A stretch of 53,839 nt of DNA from CAYYGL01 sp964471235. Lineage in GTDB: Bacteria > Calditrichota > Calditrichia > RBG-13-44-9 > J075. The notes under the pieces were generated by a model. That model was not told where the DNA came from, made no database searches, and saw only the letters and a list, made by a program, of their open reading frames with translations. The DNA lies in contig CAYYGL010000006.1 in NCBI GenBank assembly GCA_964471235.1, forward strand, positions 1-53,839, in the 5' to 3' direction. Shown in pieces: positions 9,396 through 19,634 of the stretch; the stretch's first letter is position 1; each line of letters starts with the position of its first letter. Made by a program: the position numbers and the translations under genes.

Positions 9396-9683
9396 TACGG
9401 TATCAATATGCTCCCTCTTGTTGTTTGATTGCTTATTATCGATCTCTGAATTCATATACAGGTTATGGAATTTCCGGAGAAGATTGACGTGTTCGGGATA
9501 CGGCTCTCTACTGTTCTATTGAAGTAAATTAGAGCGGATACCATACAGGGAGACAGGAAAATGATCCGGCTCAGACAACCATGCTTCTAACGGAGGGGCC
9601 GGAGTATCCAGGATCGATTTTGTGGTGTATTGTGAAAATTCATTTCATTGCTGAACTCATTCCTGGGGAGGGAAGTTGGGTAG

Positions 9684-11735
9684 ATGCATCGATTATTAAA
9701 AAAGCAATTAAAACGATTAAAATTTGTATTAAACCCCTCTCAAAAAGCCCTTCAAACTTTATATGAACAAATCAGTACAGCTTATCAACGGTATGAGAAA
9801 GAAAACCGCTTTTTGAAACAGAAAGTACGGAAGTTGCTGGAAGAAAACCGGGCACTTCGCCTGTCTCACCATTCACAAGTTGCTGATTCCGTTGCTGATC
9901 AACCCACAATGCCTTCTCAACCTGCTCCGGACTCTTTCTTCTCTCAATCCGGCGATTTAAATGCAGCCAAGTATCAGGCACTGACACAAACATTACCGGA
10001 TATTATTCTCATCACTGATACCAACGGCAGAATACTGGAATATCATTTACCCGGCTCAAACAAGCCCCTTTTCCGGGAATCGGATCTCACCGGTAAATTG
10101 ATTGCGGAAGTTTTCCCTAAAAAGATTAACCAAACAATGGAGAATGCGCTTGAAGAAGCGGTTAACACCGACACCATTCAATACATTTCCTTAGATATCC
10201 CGGTGGCAAAAGAGCTGTTTTCATTCGAAGCCCGGCTAAAAAAATTCTCTGGAGATAAAGTGTTGATTTTTCTACGGGATCATACCCGCTACAAAAAGGT
10301 TCAGAAAGATCTGGAGAAATTCACTTATGATTTGCTATCATCCAAAATCGTATTGGAGGAACAGGCTTCTCAATTAACTCATACCGTGCATGAACTGGAG
10401 AAAGCGAAGGAAAAAGCAGAAACAGCTACCCGGGCAAAAAGTGAATTTTTAGCCAATATGAGCCACGAAATCCGTACCCCAATGAATGGCATCATCGGGA
10501 TGACGGATTTATTATTGGAAACCCCGCTCAGTTCCGATCAGGAAGAATTTGCCCGCATGGTGAAGTATTCTGCCGAATCCTTATTGAATATTGTTAATGA
10601 TATTCTGGATTTTTCCAAAGTGGAAGCCGGGATGATTATGATTGATGAAGTTTTATTCTCTCTTCGAAAGCGGGTTAAAGCAGTAGTTGAATCGATGCAT
10701 TTTAAAGCGAAAGAAAAAGGATTAACCATTCATCTTCAAATTGATGAGAATATTCCGGACAATTTAATTGGCGACCCGGTTCGTTTGCGACAGATTTTAG
10801 TGAATCTTCTGGGAAATGCCATAAAATTTACGACCTATGGAGAAATTCGGTTGGTGATAAACAAAGAATGGGTGAGACAAAACCAGATTTGTCTCCATTT
10901 TGTGGTGAGCGATAGCGGAATTGGCATCCCTTTTGATAAACAACAAACGATTTTTGAACCGTTTTCCCAGGCGGACTCTTCCACGACCCGACAGTTTGGC
11001 GGTACCGGCCTGGGATTAAGTATTAGCAAACGATTGGTGAAGTTGATGTCCGGAGAAATTTGGGTAGAAAGCCCGGTTCAGGATAATACATCTTCTGAAC
11101 GGCAAACTAACGGAACCGGAAACAACGCTCAATCGGGACCGGGCAGCGCATTTCATTTTACAATTGTGTTTAAGTTAAATAAAGAACTTCACCACTTAAC
11201 CCCAGATACCGGAGATGATAGCTCCCTTCATCGAAACGAAGTGAAGGACAGCGGCAGGAATAAAAATAAATCAGAAATATCGAAAAAAAATAACAACCGT
11301 GATCCCCACGCAACAAAACAAGCAAAAAGTGGGGGAGTTGCCCGGAAAGAGAACCATACCTTGCGGATTTTGTTGGTGGAAGACAATAAAGTAAATCAAT
11401 TGTTAATGTTGCGGATTCTGAAGAAAATGGACATTGAGGTAGATGTGGCTGATAATGGAGAGGTTGCTGTGAATAAATTTCAGAAAAATGAATATGATTT
11501 GATCTTAATGGATGTTCAGATGCCGGTCATGGATGGGTTTGATGCCACTCGTAAAATTCGGCAACTGGAAACAGAACGAGGTAATCATATCCCGATTATT
11601 GCGTTGACGGCTCACGCTCTCAAAGGTTATAAAGAAAAATGTCTCTCCGCCGGTATGGATGGTTATTTAACAAAACCCATCCAGCCTAAAGAATTGCGTT
11701 CTTACCTGGTGAACTTTCGTCAGCACAAATATTAG
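9684..11735 (+). CDS. Hybrid histidine kinase (coiled coil, PAS, HisKA, HATPase, receiver)
   Basis: The 683-residue protein has no obvious membrane segment. It has an N-terminal basic coiled coil (~1-60), a PAS domain (~93-210, PDIILITDTNGRILEY) and a linker coiled coil (~210-250). HisKA follows with His261 in NMSHEIRTPMNGI, then HATPase_c (N-box LLGNAIKFT, G1 DSGIGIP, G2 GGTGLGLSISKR) and a low-complexity linker rich in Lys, Asn and Ser (~515-555). It ends in a receiver with Asp610 in LMDVQMPVMDG and the conserved T and KP. It is probably a cytoplasmic sensor whose receiver passes phosphate to the upstream HPt protein. The 288 bases before it contain no convincing gene. The ATG at 9684 is preceded by GGGGAGGG at a rather long distance. 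Confidence 0.92.
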   Translation: MHRLLKKQLKRLKFVLNPSQKALQTLYEQISTAYQRYEKENRFLKQKVRKLLEENRALRLSHHSQVADSVADQPTMPSQPAPDSFFSQSGDLNAAKYQALTQTLPDIILITDTNGRILEYHLPGSNKPLFRESDLTGKLIAEVFPKKINQTMENALEEAVNTDTIQYISLDIPVAKELFSFEARLKKFSGDKVLIFLRDHTRYKKVQKDLEKFTYDLLSSKIVLEEQASQLTHTVHELEKAKEKAETATRAKSEFLANMSHEIRTPMNGIIGMTDLLLETPLSSDQEEFARMVKYSAESLLNIVNDILDFSKVEAGMIMIDEVLFSLRKRVKAVVESMHFKAKEKGLTIHLQIDENIPDNLIGDPVRLRQILVNLLGNAIKFTTYGEIRLVINKEWVRQNQICLHFVVSDSGIGIPFDKQQTIFEPFSQADSSTTRQFGGTGLGLSISKRLVKLMSGEIWVESPVQDNTSSERQTNGTGNNAQSGPGSAFHFTIVFKLNKELHHLTPDTGDDSSLHRNEVKDSGRNKNKSEISKKNNNRDPHATKQAKSGGVARKENHTLRILLVEDNKVNQLLMLRILKKMDIEVDVADNGEVAVNKFQKNEYDLILMDVQMPVMDGFDATRKIRQLETERGNHIPIIALTAHALKGYKEKCLSAGMDGYLTKPIQPKELRSYLVNFRQHKY

Positions 11736-11928
11736 GGAAGTTTTTGCATTCCACAGCTGTGTCAGGCACAGTTGGGCACCTTCCATTCTCCTCGCTTTTT
11801 ATCACCTCTTCTGATGAGGTAGTATCTCGGCCTGTTAACCCACCATCATGTTCAGTAAACCTGTGTGGTGATTTGCTATCCTTGTTTCAAACAGGTGAAC
11901 AAAAGTATAGATTTTTATCAAAAAACAC

Positions 11929-11957
11929 TTGACAAATTGATTTTCATGTCGTATCAT
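11929..11957 (+). promoter_or_regulatory. Sigma-70-type promoter of the small-gene pair
   Basis: TTGACA (11929-11934), exactly 17 bases, then TATCAT (11952-11957), about 43 bases ahead of the ATG at 12000. It is among the best promoter matches in the window and lies in the expected place. Confidence 0.6.
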
Positions 11958-11999
11958 ATAGGTGAACTTATGTATATCACATAAAGCAGATAGGAGAAT

Positions 12000-12302
12000 A
12001 TGATGGAAACCATGGCAATCCGACCCGCCCTGAAGAGACTCAAACGGGTGAAAAAATCAAAATCTTTTTCCCCGGATTTGCTGGTTCAGCTTTATGAATT
12101 GCTCCAGGGAGAGCGGGAGAGCGTACGGGTTTACAGTAAAGCATTAGACAGCGAGCTTTATTTTGTCAACTCGGAAGATGTTGCCCATCAACAGAAATCA
12201 CTTAATTGCCCCGTATATACTACCCGTGAATTGGCATTTGTTCTTTCTTTAAGCCCTTCGGAACTAAAGCGATATCACTATTTAAAACAAAAACTTGCCT
12301 GA
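12000..12302 (+). CDS. Small basic protein of unknown function
   Basis: The 100-residue protein has no family that I recognise. It has a Lys/Arg-rich N-terminus (PALKRLKRVKKSKS, ~10-22), a helix (SPDLLVQLYELLQGER, ~24-39), a mixed centre (VRVYSKALDSELYFVNSED) and a C-terminal helical part (TRELAFVLSLSPSELKRYHY, ~75-94). It contains no membrane segment or signal peptide. The ribosome site TAGGAG precedes two tandem ATGs (12000, 12003). It has its own good sigma-70-like promoter and is followed after 86 bases by another small gene, so the two may form an operon. The layout resembles that of two-gene stress or toxin-antitoxin modules, but no toxin motif is visible and I do not claim this. Confidence 0.6.
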   Translation: MMETMAIRPALKRLKRVKKSKSFSPDLLVQLYELLQGERESVRVYSKALDSELYFVNSEDVAHQQKSLNCPVYTTRELAFVLSLSPSELKRYHYLKQKLA

Positions 12303-12388
12303 TTTTTCCCGGGAAGGTGCTCAACAGAAAGTAAACACTCCCGGGAATGGCACAAAAGAGATGGTTAAGATGCAGAAGGAGGACCGTC

Positions 12389-12586
12389 ATGAAAAAATTT
12401 TTTGCCATTGCCGATATCGACAATTCGTTTATTGTCAGTGCCGACACTCAGGCTGAATTAAACAGAAAACTGGATGAGATTCGCCAACGGTATGCTTCCT
12501 TTTACCGTAAATTTGTGGCACCGGGGTTTCATGTGGTTCAGGCAAGTACCATCCGGGAAGCAAAGCAAACCCGGCAACATGTCTGA
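12389..12586 (+). CDS. Small protein of unknown function
   Basis: The predicted protein has 65 residues. The start at 12389 is chosen because AAGGAGG lies six bases upstream; the frame is open further to 12347 but that part is Arg-rich and has no ribosome site. It looks like a small alpha/beta protein: strand KKFFAIADIDNSFIVSAD, helix TQAELNRKLDEIRQRYASFY, then strand GFHVVQAS. The helix after the strand is reminiscent of HicB-like or small regulator folds, which is only an impression. It is probably co-transcribed with the 100-residue gene upstream, and transcription ends at the strong terminator 60 bases downstream. Confidence 0.55.
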   Translation: MKKFFAIADIDNSFIVSADTQAELNRKLDEIRQRYASFYRKFVAPGFHVVQASTIREAKQTRQHV

Positions 12587-12644
12587 GTGAAGGATTCGAA
12601 CTTTCTCCCCTTACGAACATCATCCATCCCACACCCCAAAAAGC

Positions 12645-12680
12645 AAAAAGCCCCGACGGCAGGAACCGTCGGGGCTTTTT
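12645..12680. terminator. Strong bidirectional intrinsic terminator
   Basis: The 15-base arm AAAAAGCCCCGACGG (12645-12659) pairs perfectly with 12666-12680 around a six-base loop. The A-tract on one side and T-tract on the other allow termination in both directions. It sits between the small-gene operon (plus) and the giant secreted-protein gene (minus). Confidence 0.92.
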
Positions 12681-12710
12681 GTTGAAACGTACTGCACAGT
12701 TCGGGCAAGA

Positions 12711-15700
12711 TTATTTCAGCAAGATCATCTTATAATCTTTTTGATAATCGCCTGCCTTGAACCGGTAGATATAAATACCACTGGCAACCTGTGCACCCTG
12801 ATCATTGTGACCATCCCAGGTGACTTTGTAGTAGCCTGTTTCCATGCTCTTGTTCACCAGAGTACGCACTTTCTGACCCAGCACGTTGTAGATCACCAGA
12901 CTCACATCACTGCTCTTGGGAATCTGGAAGTTAATTGTGGTGCTCGGGTTGAAAGGATTGGGATAGTTCCGGGTGACGGCAAAGGTGGTCGGTACCAGGT
13001 TTTGCACCTGAGTAATCCCGGTCAATACGTCAACCGTGACCGGTACCAGCACTGTCACCGTTGCCGGATCGTTGGAAGAAATTTCGATCGTAGCAAAGTA
13101 AGTAGTGTCTGGTACATCCAGGCCAAATACCCTGGCGGTTAGCACCTGAGAGTCGCCGGGACCGATTGTGCCGGAGGTCGGCGGCAGCAGGGTAATAAAA
13201 GGAGAACCGCCACCGGGAATTGCCAGGAATGCCAATTGGTTTAAGCCTCCCGGATCATTTTGACCTAAGACACCTAAGAAGGTGGTATTACCGGTGGTCA
13301 AATCTGCCACCCGCAATTCCGGCTGGAAGGTGCCGTTGTTGAAGGCTGCCAGGAAGACCTGATCCGTGACCGGATCCCAGCTCATCCCTTGACCAAAGTT
13401 GGCGTCAAAGCCCAACGGACCGATAGAGGTGCCGGCACCGGTGGTCTTGTCAATGGACAGGAAGTCGTCATTGACAATGTCATATCCCCACATATCGCCG
13501 TTGCCGTCGATGGCGATGGCAATAATACAGGGCGAACCGACTGACCCCACCAGTGAGGCGGTACCGGTTCCCGGGTCCAGGGTGTATAAATCTGTGGTGG
13601 CAATATCACAACTGACGGCGTAGATGGTTCCGTCTGTTGGGTCAACTGCCATACCGGTCCAGCTCTGGCTGCCAGAAATAGGCGCCGGTGTGCCCAGCAT
13701 GGTGGTGGCAAAGGTGCTGGTATCGACCGTCATAAAGTTGTTGAGATTATCCAGCACGTAGAAGAAGGACTGGTCGCCCACGCCAAAATCACCGGCATTA
13801 TCGAACCCTGCGGCAGGATCCGGTGCCAAATTAGGCAGCACTTCCGGCACGGCTAAATCGAAGGAAGTGATAAAGCCGTTGGCTTCCTCGATGGACCAGG
13901 CGTGTCCGGGGAAGGTTGCCGGTGAGGCCTCCGGACCTTCACCGGTTGCCTGACCATTCTGCGGTGCAGGACCAAAAGAAGGTTCGTAACTGCCAACCGG
14001 GTAATCTTCCGTGGCAGGCGTGCCATGATTCGGAGCCGTTAACGGAGGAAGCCCCATTGAGACTTTGGCAGACCACACCAGGTTTGCCGCACCGGTTGCG
14101 GCTATATTGCTAATCGTTAGCGTTACGTCAGTTGAATCTCCCGGGGCAACACCAACGGTCAGCGAATCCGGCGTCACGGAGATAATCGGTGGATTCACGC
14201 TCCCACCACTAACCGAGACATTGAATGGATTTTCATCCGGATCATTACTGACGATGCTTAGCGTTCCGGTATGAGTGCCGGCGACATCCGGGGTAAAGGT
14301 AACATCCACGTCCTGGCTGCCGAATGGCGGTACACTAAAGGCCGTGGGTGATACTGAGAATACCGGGTTGTCGGAGGTGATATCCGTGACATCCAGTGCC
14401 AGGTTACCGACATTGCTGATAGTCAGAGTCTGGGTAACGCTGTCACCCACAAATACCGAATCCGGGAATTGCATCGATGTGGAAGCATCGATATCCGGAA
14501 TACCGGTGACAAACAGGTGTACCGGCATACTGGTATCGGGGGTTACCGGGTCGTTGCTGTGGATTAACACATTTGCGTCATACGGACCACCCAGCAGCCC
14601 GGTGGTATTGGCGATAACCTGAATATCCATGCTACCACCGGCCGGTACCGTACCGACAATCGGATTTTCACTTAACCACGGAGAATCAGCCGCTATCCGA
14701 ACCGCCAGGTTATCATGCAGATAAGCGGCATTAAACACCACTTCCAGACCGTCAGAGGCATCAAAGTTTTCGATACCCACTGTGGAGCTTAATAAGTCTC
14801 CTTGCATCGACAGGTACTGGAAGAGAATCTGTCCATTGGAGTTCAGGATAACCTCAAAAGTATAAGGGGCACTCCCGCCGAAGTGCTGAATATCGGTGTA
14901 CTGAACGATGAACTGGTTGGTAGCAGCATCAAAATAATAATGGATGGTGCCGCCCAGGCCGGGATTCAGGTCATCCCAGAATGGGGCAATAATATCATTC
15001 GGGTCGTTCGGATCAGGAATGGGATCGTTGGAAAAGTCAGTCCAGTCGCTTCCGAAGGTCAGGTAGCCATTCGACCCGATAGCAATATCCGTATAATCGG
15101 TGCCGTAGAAATTAAAAGTAAACGGTAGCGGCACCTGAATCCCATCGTCATCGCCTAAAGTAACCGGGGTACCCATTGCAGTAATATCGATCCAATTAAA
15201 GACGGGGCCACCGGGTTCGTCGCTATCGATCCATTTATGACCAAAAAGGTCCGGTCCGCCGGCACCCAAAGCAGGACTGCGTCCCGGGCGGGTGTCTTTG
15301 TAATCTTTGGGGGTATCGATGCTGTAAGTGGGTTGTTTGGGATGTTTGACCCGCAAAATCCGTGCACCGATGACATCTTCATCATCTAATAGAAAATCCA
15401 ACGGTCCGGCGCCGGTATTGGTAATGGTCATCACCATTGAATCGACCTGATCCGGATCCATGGTGAAAGAAAGCGAATCCGGGAAGAAGCCGATAATCGG
15501 GGCGCTATTCACCACCAAATCTACCGACACATGCACTACCGGATTGGCGGTATCATTGCTGGTGATATCCAACATGGTTGAGTATGAACCTGACGGTAAA
15601 CCGGTGGCATCCAGTGTCAGGCTGATATCCTGGGATTGATTTCCGGCAAGGGTTCCTGCCAATGGCGAAACATCCAGCCAGCTAACGTCAGGATTTTCAG

Positions 15701-18700
15701 AAATAAAGAAGGTCAGATCGCCCGCCAGAGAACCGCCCACATTGGTAATGGTTAAGGTATTCACACGGGTTTCATTTACCAACAGGGTGTCCACGAATGC
15801 GGTTTGGCTTAAACCGATTGCCGGGGCTCCGGTATTGCGGAATAAGCCCAGATATGCCGCCATCAAATCTACCTTAGTGTTAGCGGTTATTTTGACACCG
15901 GCTGCCGTGTATTGATAATACTTACTGGCTTCCTGACGTTTTTTCTTTAATTCCGGGTAATAAGCGGCTTTTTTAACAAAATTACGATTTTCCTGCCGCA
16001 CCGGGCGAGCTCGATAGGTATCGGTAAATTCCTTCCGAATCGGAGTGGGTTTCACTTCCCGTTTTATCGGGCTCAAGGGGTTATTGTTATCTACCAAGCC
16101 GCCAAAGGAGGGCACCACCCCAATCGAACGACCATTGCCGCCGGCATAGCCGACAAAGAACACGCCGCTGATATCGCTATTCTGATCGTTCTGCCAGATG
16201 GGAGTGGAGGTGACGGGCTGGAGTTCATCCATAAAGCTATTGTCGCCCTGGTAGGGGAAAGCGAACCCGGAGAGGTCATTGATGCCCAATACGCCAAAGA
16301 CATCGGCGCTGCCATCGGGGCCGTCAAGCAGGTCAAACCAGGGGCGAATATCGAAGCCGCCCACATCCGGGTCAAAGTTAAAGCAGTCGGCGCCTTCTAC
16401 ATAAATTCTGCCGCCATTCGCCAGGTAGTTTTGCAGGTCAGTGCCTTCCGGATCAACTAAGACATGATTATTGGAAAAGACACCCAGTACCACAAAAATA
16501 CCTTCATAGATGCTCAGGTCGGTACCGAATTCGTAGAGGTCATTGGTTAAAAATGCGCTCTCGCCATTGGCAACCAATGCGGCAAACAGGCTGTCGCCAC
16601 TCTGGGCACTGGCGCCGGCAACATCCGGGGGTACCCACACCAGGAAATTGGGGGTGGAACCGACAAAGCACTGGGAAGAGTTGCTGAACGCACTCTCGTG
16701 TACCGGGCTTTCATTGTCAATCGCGGTCAGTTGGTAGGTGTAAATAAACCCGGGAGGAGGAAAGTCGGTGTAAGTGCCCACACCGGGCGCCACACTGGCG
16801 ATATGCACACCATCCCGATAAACCCGGATGGAATCCAGGTCGTCTAACGGGGTGCCGTCATCCTGGGTGGTGGGGTCCATCCAGGTAAGCATAGCACTCT
16901 GGGTATCCGGTGCCACACAGACCAAGCTTTCCGGAGGTGCCGGGGTGGGAGACCCGCCAGCATACCAGGATTTGGACACCACGGTGCTGGTGCTGTCATT
17001 AATAATAAGTTTGGTGAACAGATTATACTGATACAATTGACCGTCGGTTAAACCCATATCGGTATAGGTACCGGTGCCGCCTGGAACCGAAGCTAAAGGT
17101 ACCCCGTCTCGTTCAATCTCAATGGTAAAGTCGCCTGGTGCAATGGGAGTGCCATCCACTAGCGTGGTCGGATCATCCCAGGTCAGCAGCATCGATGTGG
17201 GAGTGGTAAAATCCGAATAGGCGGTTACATTCGCCGGAGGATTGGGGTCTAATGGGTCTGCCAGCACAAAGGGAGATACGTATGCCAGTGCGTTACCGGT
17301 GCGGTTGTCTGTCCAGACCGGGTAGACTTTGCTGCCCCTGGCGGAAATGCCGATATAATCTCCGAAATAACCATTGGCTAAACCGGGGATGGGGGAGGGG
17401 GTAAACGCCACGTCGCTAACTTTAAAATCTTCCCAGGTGCTCCCGCCATCAACCGAGTTGGCGACAAAGACTTCTGCCTGGGTTGCGGTAACGTTGCGGT
17501 CATCGTAGAAGATAACGCTTAAAGCACCGGTTTCCGGGTCGCAGGTAATCCAGGGGAAGTAGTGTTGTTTGCCCTGCCCGGTGGGGTCCTGGTTCACCCG
17601 AACGGGTGTAGACCAGGTAGCGCCGCCGTCAGTGGAGCGAATCATGTAAACATCAATGTCGGGTCCTTGATTGACACCGGGAACCCCCACGTTTGCCCAG
17701 ACAATATAAATCCAACCGTTATGAGCGCCGCCGGAGATATCCACTGCCATCGAGGGAAAGGAATTTACCCGCTGGTTTTTGGAAGTACCGGTATTGCGAA
17801 TTCCCCGAATGTTGGTGATGATGCGGGAAGCGGTATTCCAGGTAACGCCGCCGTCGGTAGATTTGGCAAACCCGATGGCGTCTTCATCGGCGGGAAAGGC
17901 ATCGTAAACTGCCCAGGTGGCATACACTTCCCCATTGGGTCCGGTTTGCACATTCACGCCCTGGTTGTGGCTTCCGGCAGCAATTGCCGAACTGATGTTC
18001 TGGGGAGAAGACCAGGTAGCGGCATCGTCGGTAGAACGGGTGACAAAAATGTTCGCACCGGGATCATTAAAATCCGTATATGCCACATACAGGTTTCCGG
18101 CAAAGGGGCTGGTGGGGCTGTTATCCACCCACATGTGGTTTTTGTCGGTGCCGGAGCTGGTGGCAACAGTGAATGCCTGCCAGGTGTTACCTTCATCTGT
18201 GGAGCGCGCGGCACCCTGCCCGCCGGTTAAACTGATAAAGTTCGTGAAGTAAGTGCCGTTTAAATTGATGGCAGTTGCCGGGTCACCAAAATTGGATCCG
18301 CCGGTTCCCTGGAAAGACCCACCCCAGGTGGCGCCGCCATCGGTCGTAAAATACCCGCTGGTTCCATACAACACCGATACCGGAAAATTGGTGGAGTTGT
18401 TGGAATTTAACACTTTGTTGTTATCCAGCGGATTAACGAAAATGGAAGTCTCACTCTGGGTGAGATCCGTGGCATTGACAACCGGTACGTCGGGCGAGTC
18501 GTCAATGAGTACTGTGAGGGCATCAATTTTACTGCCGGTATTGATAGCTGCCGGAACCGGGGTTGCTTTGGCAACCTCTACCAGACCTTTCTCAGCCATC
18601 TTCTGCCAGTAAAAGATGCTCCATCGCCGTGTGTCCACTTGCTCTTTGTCCTGGGCAAAGGCAGTGCCTGCCAGAACAAACAACATGGCACACGTCATCA

Positions 18701-18722
18701 TCCATACCATGATCCTGTTCAT
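12711..18722 (-). CDS. Giant multidomain secreted protein (BNR repeats, FN3, ASH/BACON-like domains, sorting domain)
   Basis: The 2003-residue protein has a signal peptide (CAMLFVLAGTAFAQ, ~12-24). Residues ~75-500 carry at least five Asp-box/BNR-like repeats (TDGGATW, STDDAATW, STDGGVTW, STDGGATW, VDGGSTW) as in sialidase-type propellers. Two fibronectin III-like domains follow (~505-690), then an unassigned domain (~700-880) and a Lys/Arg-rich linker (~890-945). Next come several ASH/BACON-like beta domains (TITNVGG, TISNVGNLALDV, TISNIAATG), with a beta domain at ~1190-1350 containing FNFYGTDYTDIAIGSNGYL and a further propeller-like part at ~1690-1880. It ends in a type IX-like sorting domain (NYPNPFNPSTTINFQI, GIYIYRFKAGD). 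It is probably surface-attached or released; no catalytic residues are assigned. AAAGGAG precedes the ATG by six bases. Confidence 0.85.
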   Translation of the reverse strand: MNRIMVWMMTCAMLFVLAGTAFAQDKEQVDTRRWSIFYWQKMAEKGLVEVAKATPVPAAINTGSKIDALTVLIDDSPDVPVVNATDLTQSETSIFVNPLDNNKVLNSNNSTNFPVSVLYGTSGYFTTDGGATWGGSFQGTGGSNFGDPATAINLNGTYFTNFISLTGGQGAARSTDEGNTWQAFTVATSSGTDKNHMWVDNSPTSPFAGNLYVAYTDFNDPGANIFVTRSTDDAATWSSPQNISSAIAAGSHNQGVNVQTGPNGEVYATWAVYDAFPADEDAIGFAKSTDGGVTWNTASRIITNIRGIRNTGTSKNQRVNSFPSMAVDISGGAHNGWIYIVWANVGVPGVNQGPDIDVYMIRSTDGGATWSTPVRVNQDPTGQGKQHYFPWITCDPETGALSVIFYDDRNVTATQAEVFVANSVDGGSTWEDFKVSDVAFTPSPIPGLANGYFGDYIGISARGSKVYPVWTDNRTGNALAYVSPFVLADPLDPNPPANVTAYSDFTTPTSMLLTWDDPTTLVDGTPIAPGDFTIEIERDGVPLASVPGGTGTYTDMGLTDGQLYQYNLFTKLIINDSTSTVVSKSWYAGGSPTPAPPESLVCVAPDTQSAMLTWMDPTTQDDGTPLDDLDSIRVYRDGVHIASVAPGVGTYTDFPPPGFIYTYQLTAIDNESPVHESAFSNSSQCFVGSTPNFLVWVPPDVAGASAQSGDSLFAALVANGESAFLTNDLYEFGTDLSIYEGIFVVLGVFSNNHVLVDPEGTDLQNYLANGGRIYVEGADCFNFDPDVGGFDIRPWFDLLDGPDGSADVFGVLGINDLSGFAFPYQGDNSFMDELQPVTSTPIWQNDQNSDISGVFFVGYAGGNGRSIGVVPSFGGLVDNNNPLSPIKREVKPTPIRKEFTDTYRARPVRQENRNFVKKAAYYPELKKKRQEASKYYQYTAAGVKITANTKVDLMAAYLGLFRNTGAPAIGLSQTAFVDTLLVNETRVNTLTITNVGGSLAGDLTFFISENPDVSWLDVSPLAGTLAGNQSQDISLTLDATGLPSGSYSTMLDITSNDTANPVVHVSVDLVVNSAPIIGFFPDSLSFTMDPDQVDSMVMTITNTGAGPLDFLLDDEDVIGARILRVKHPKQPTYSIDTPKDYKDTRPGRSPALGAGGPDLFGHKWIDSDEPGGPVFNWIDITAMGTPVTLGDDDGIQVPLPFTFNFYGTDYTDIAIGSNGYLTFGSDWTDFSNDPIPDPNDPNDIIAPFWDDLNPGLGGTIHYYFDAATNQFIVQYTDIQHFGGSAPYTFEVILNSNGQILFQYLSMQGDLLSSTVGIENFDASDGLEVVFNAAYLHDNLAVRIAADSPWLSENPIVGTVPAGGSMDIQVIANTTGLLGGPYDANVLIHSNDPVTPDTSMPVHLFVTGIPDIDASTSMQFPDSVFVGDSVTQTLTISNVGNLALDVTDITSDNPVFSVSPTAFSVPPFGSQDVDVTFTPDVAGTHTGTLSIVSNDPDENPFNVSVSGGSVNPPIISVTPDSLTVGVAPGDSTDVTLTISNIAATGAANLVWSAKVSMGLPPLTAPNHGTPATEDYPVGSYEPSFGPAPQNGQATGEGPEASPATFPGHAWSIEEANGFITSFDLAVPEVLPNLAPDPAAGFDNAGDFGVGDQSFFYVLDNLNNFMTVDTSTFATTMLGTPAPISGSQSWTGMAVDPTDGTIYAVSCDIATTDLYTLDPGTGTASLVGSVGSPCIIAIAIDGNGDMWGYDIVNDDFLSIDKTTGAGTSIGPLGFDANFGQGMSWDPVTDQVFLAAFNNGTFQPELRVADLTTGNTTFLGVLGQNDPGGLNQLAFLAIPGGGSPFITLLPPTSGTIGPGDSQVLTARVFGLDVPDTTYFATIEISSNDPATVTVLVPVTVDVLTGITQVQNLVPTTFAVTRNYPNPFNPSTTINFQIPKSSDVSLVIYNVLGQKVRTLVNKSMETGYYKVTWDGHNDQGAQVASGIYIYRFKAGDYQKDYKMILLK

Positions 18723-19634
18723 GGGTGCTCCTTTTGTTTTGGTGAATAATGTAGGGTTAATTGTTTGTGGGTAATATTTTTATCATAAAAATACCCGGAA
18801 GAAATAATTGATAGCGTGAGTAAGGAATTAGGAAAAGTCATCGATATCATTAATTGAAAAACATTAAATAGTTGCAAAATTAAGCTCGAAAACCTTGAAG
18901 TGAATTAATTCCGCTGGCATTTCTGTCGAAGAAGTAGCCACTCGATTTCGTTGGGATGTTATATTTTATTGATATTGTAACAAGGATTATCTGTATGTTT
19001 TCCTTAAATTTTAGAGTAAATATTATTCAGATAGTGAGTTTGCAGCTCAGGGGACCCGGTTGAATCTCAAGGTAAGAACAATTGAAAATTTCATATCTGC
19101 TAACTATTGTTCGGAAATTTTTGACCTGAAACCTGAATGATTATGTTTTTCAGCTACATTGGCCTCTGTATTCATGGTACTCCGGCAGAGAACAATTCAG
19201 ATTAACGAACGGAAAATGAAAAAACAAATGATGTAGAAGAACAAGAGAGAGATTTCGTAATTTTTTTAGTTTCCATTTTACAATAAATTTTGAAAAAAAA
19301 AAAGAATTTTAAAAAAAATAAGAGAAGAAATATGTATAATTGAAGGTGTTATGGAATAAAGTGCCGAATTTCAAAGGAAACCTGTCTTATTACCAGAATG
19401 AAAATTACGGATATTTGTCAATTCGGCCTGTACTGAATGTCACGTTTCCTATTTTTTTTAGTTAACATGTTCATTAAAACCGGGTGATTCATCACTTTCT
19501 CAACGGCATCATCGTCTCTCTTGGAATGAAATCTCCCTTCTATGATAGGGACTTCCAGAGAGCAGGGACCCTCCGGGGTGTTCCGAAGTGGTGATATGGG
19601 CAGGGCAGTATACCAAACGAAAGGGCAAAGTTTT
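18723..19634. other. Long A+T-rich intergenic region
   Basis: About 900 bases separate the giant secreted-protein gene (minus) from ddl (plus). The stretch is A+T-rich, with A-tracts around 19290-19320 (eleven- and eight-A runs) and a TATAAT at 19335-19340 lacking a good -35 box. No ORF with a ribosome site was found. It may hold the divergent promoters or a small RNA, but nothing specific can be supported. Confidence 0.5.

Noticed and set aside
9581..9766. 61-codon frame overlapping the hybrid kinase start
   Set aside because: It overlaps the coding start of the kinase in another frame and has no supporting feature.
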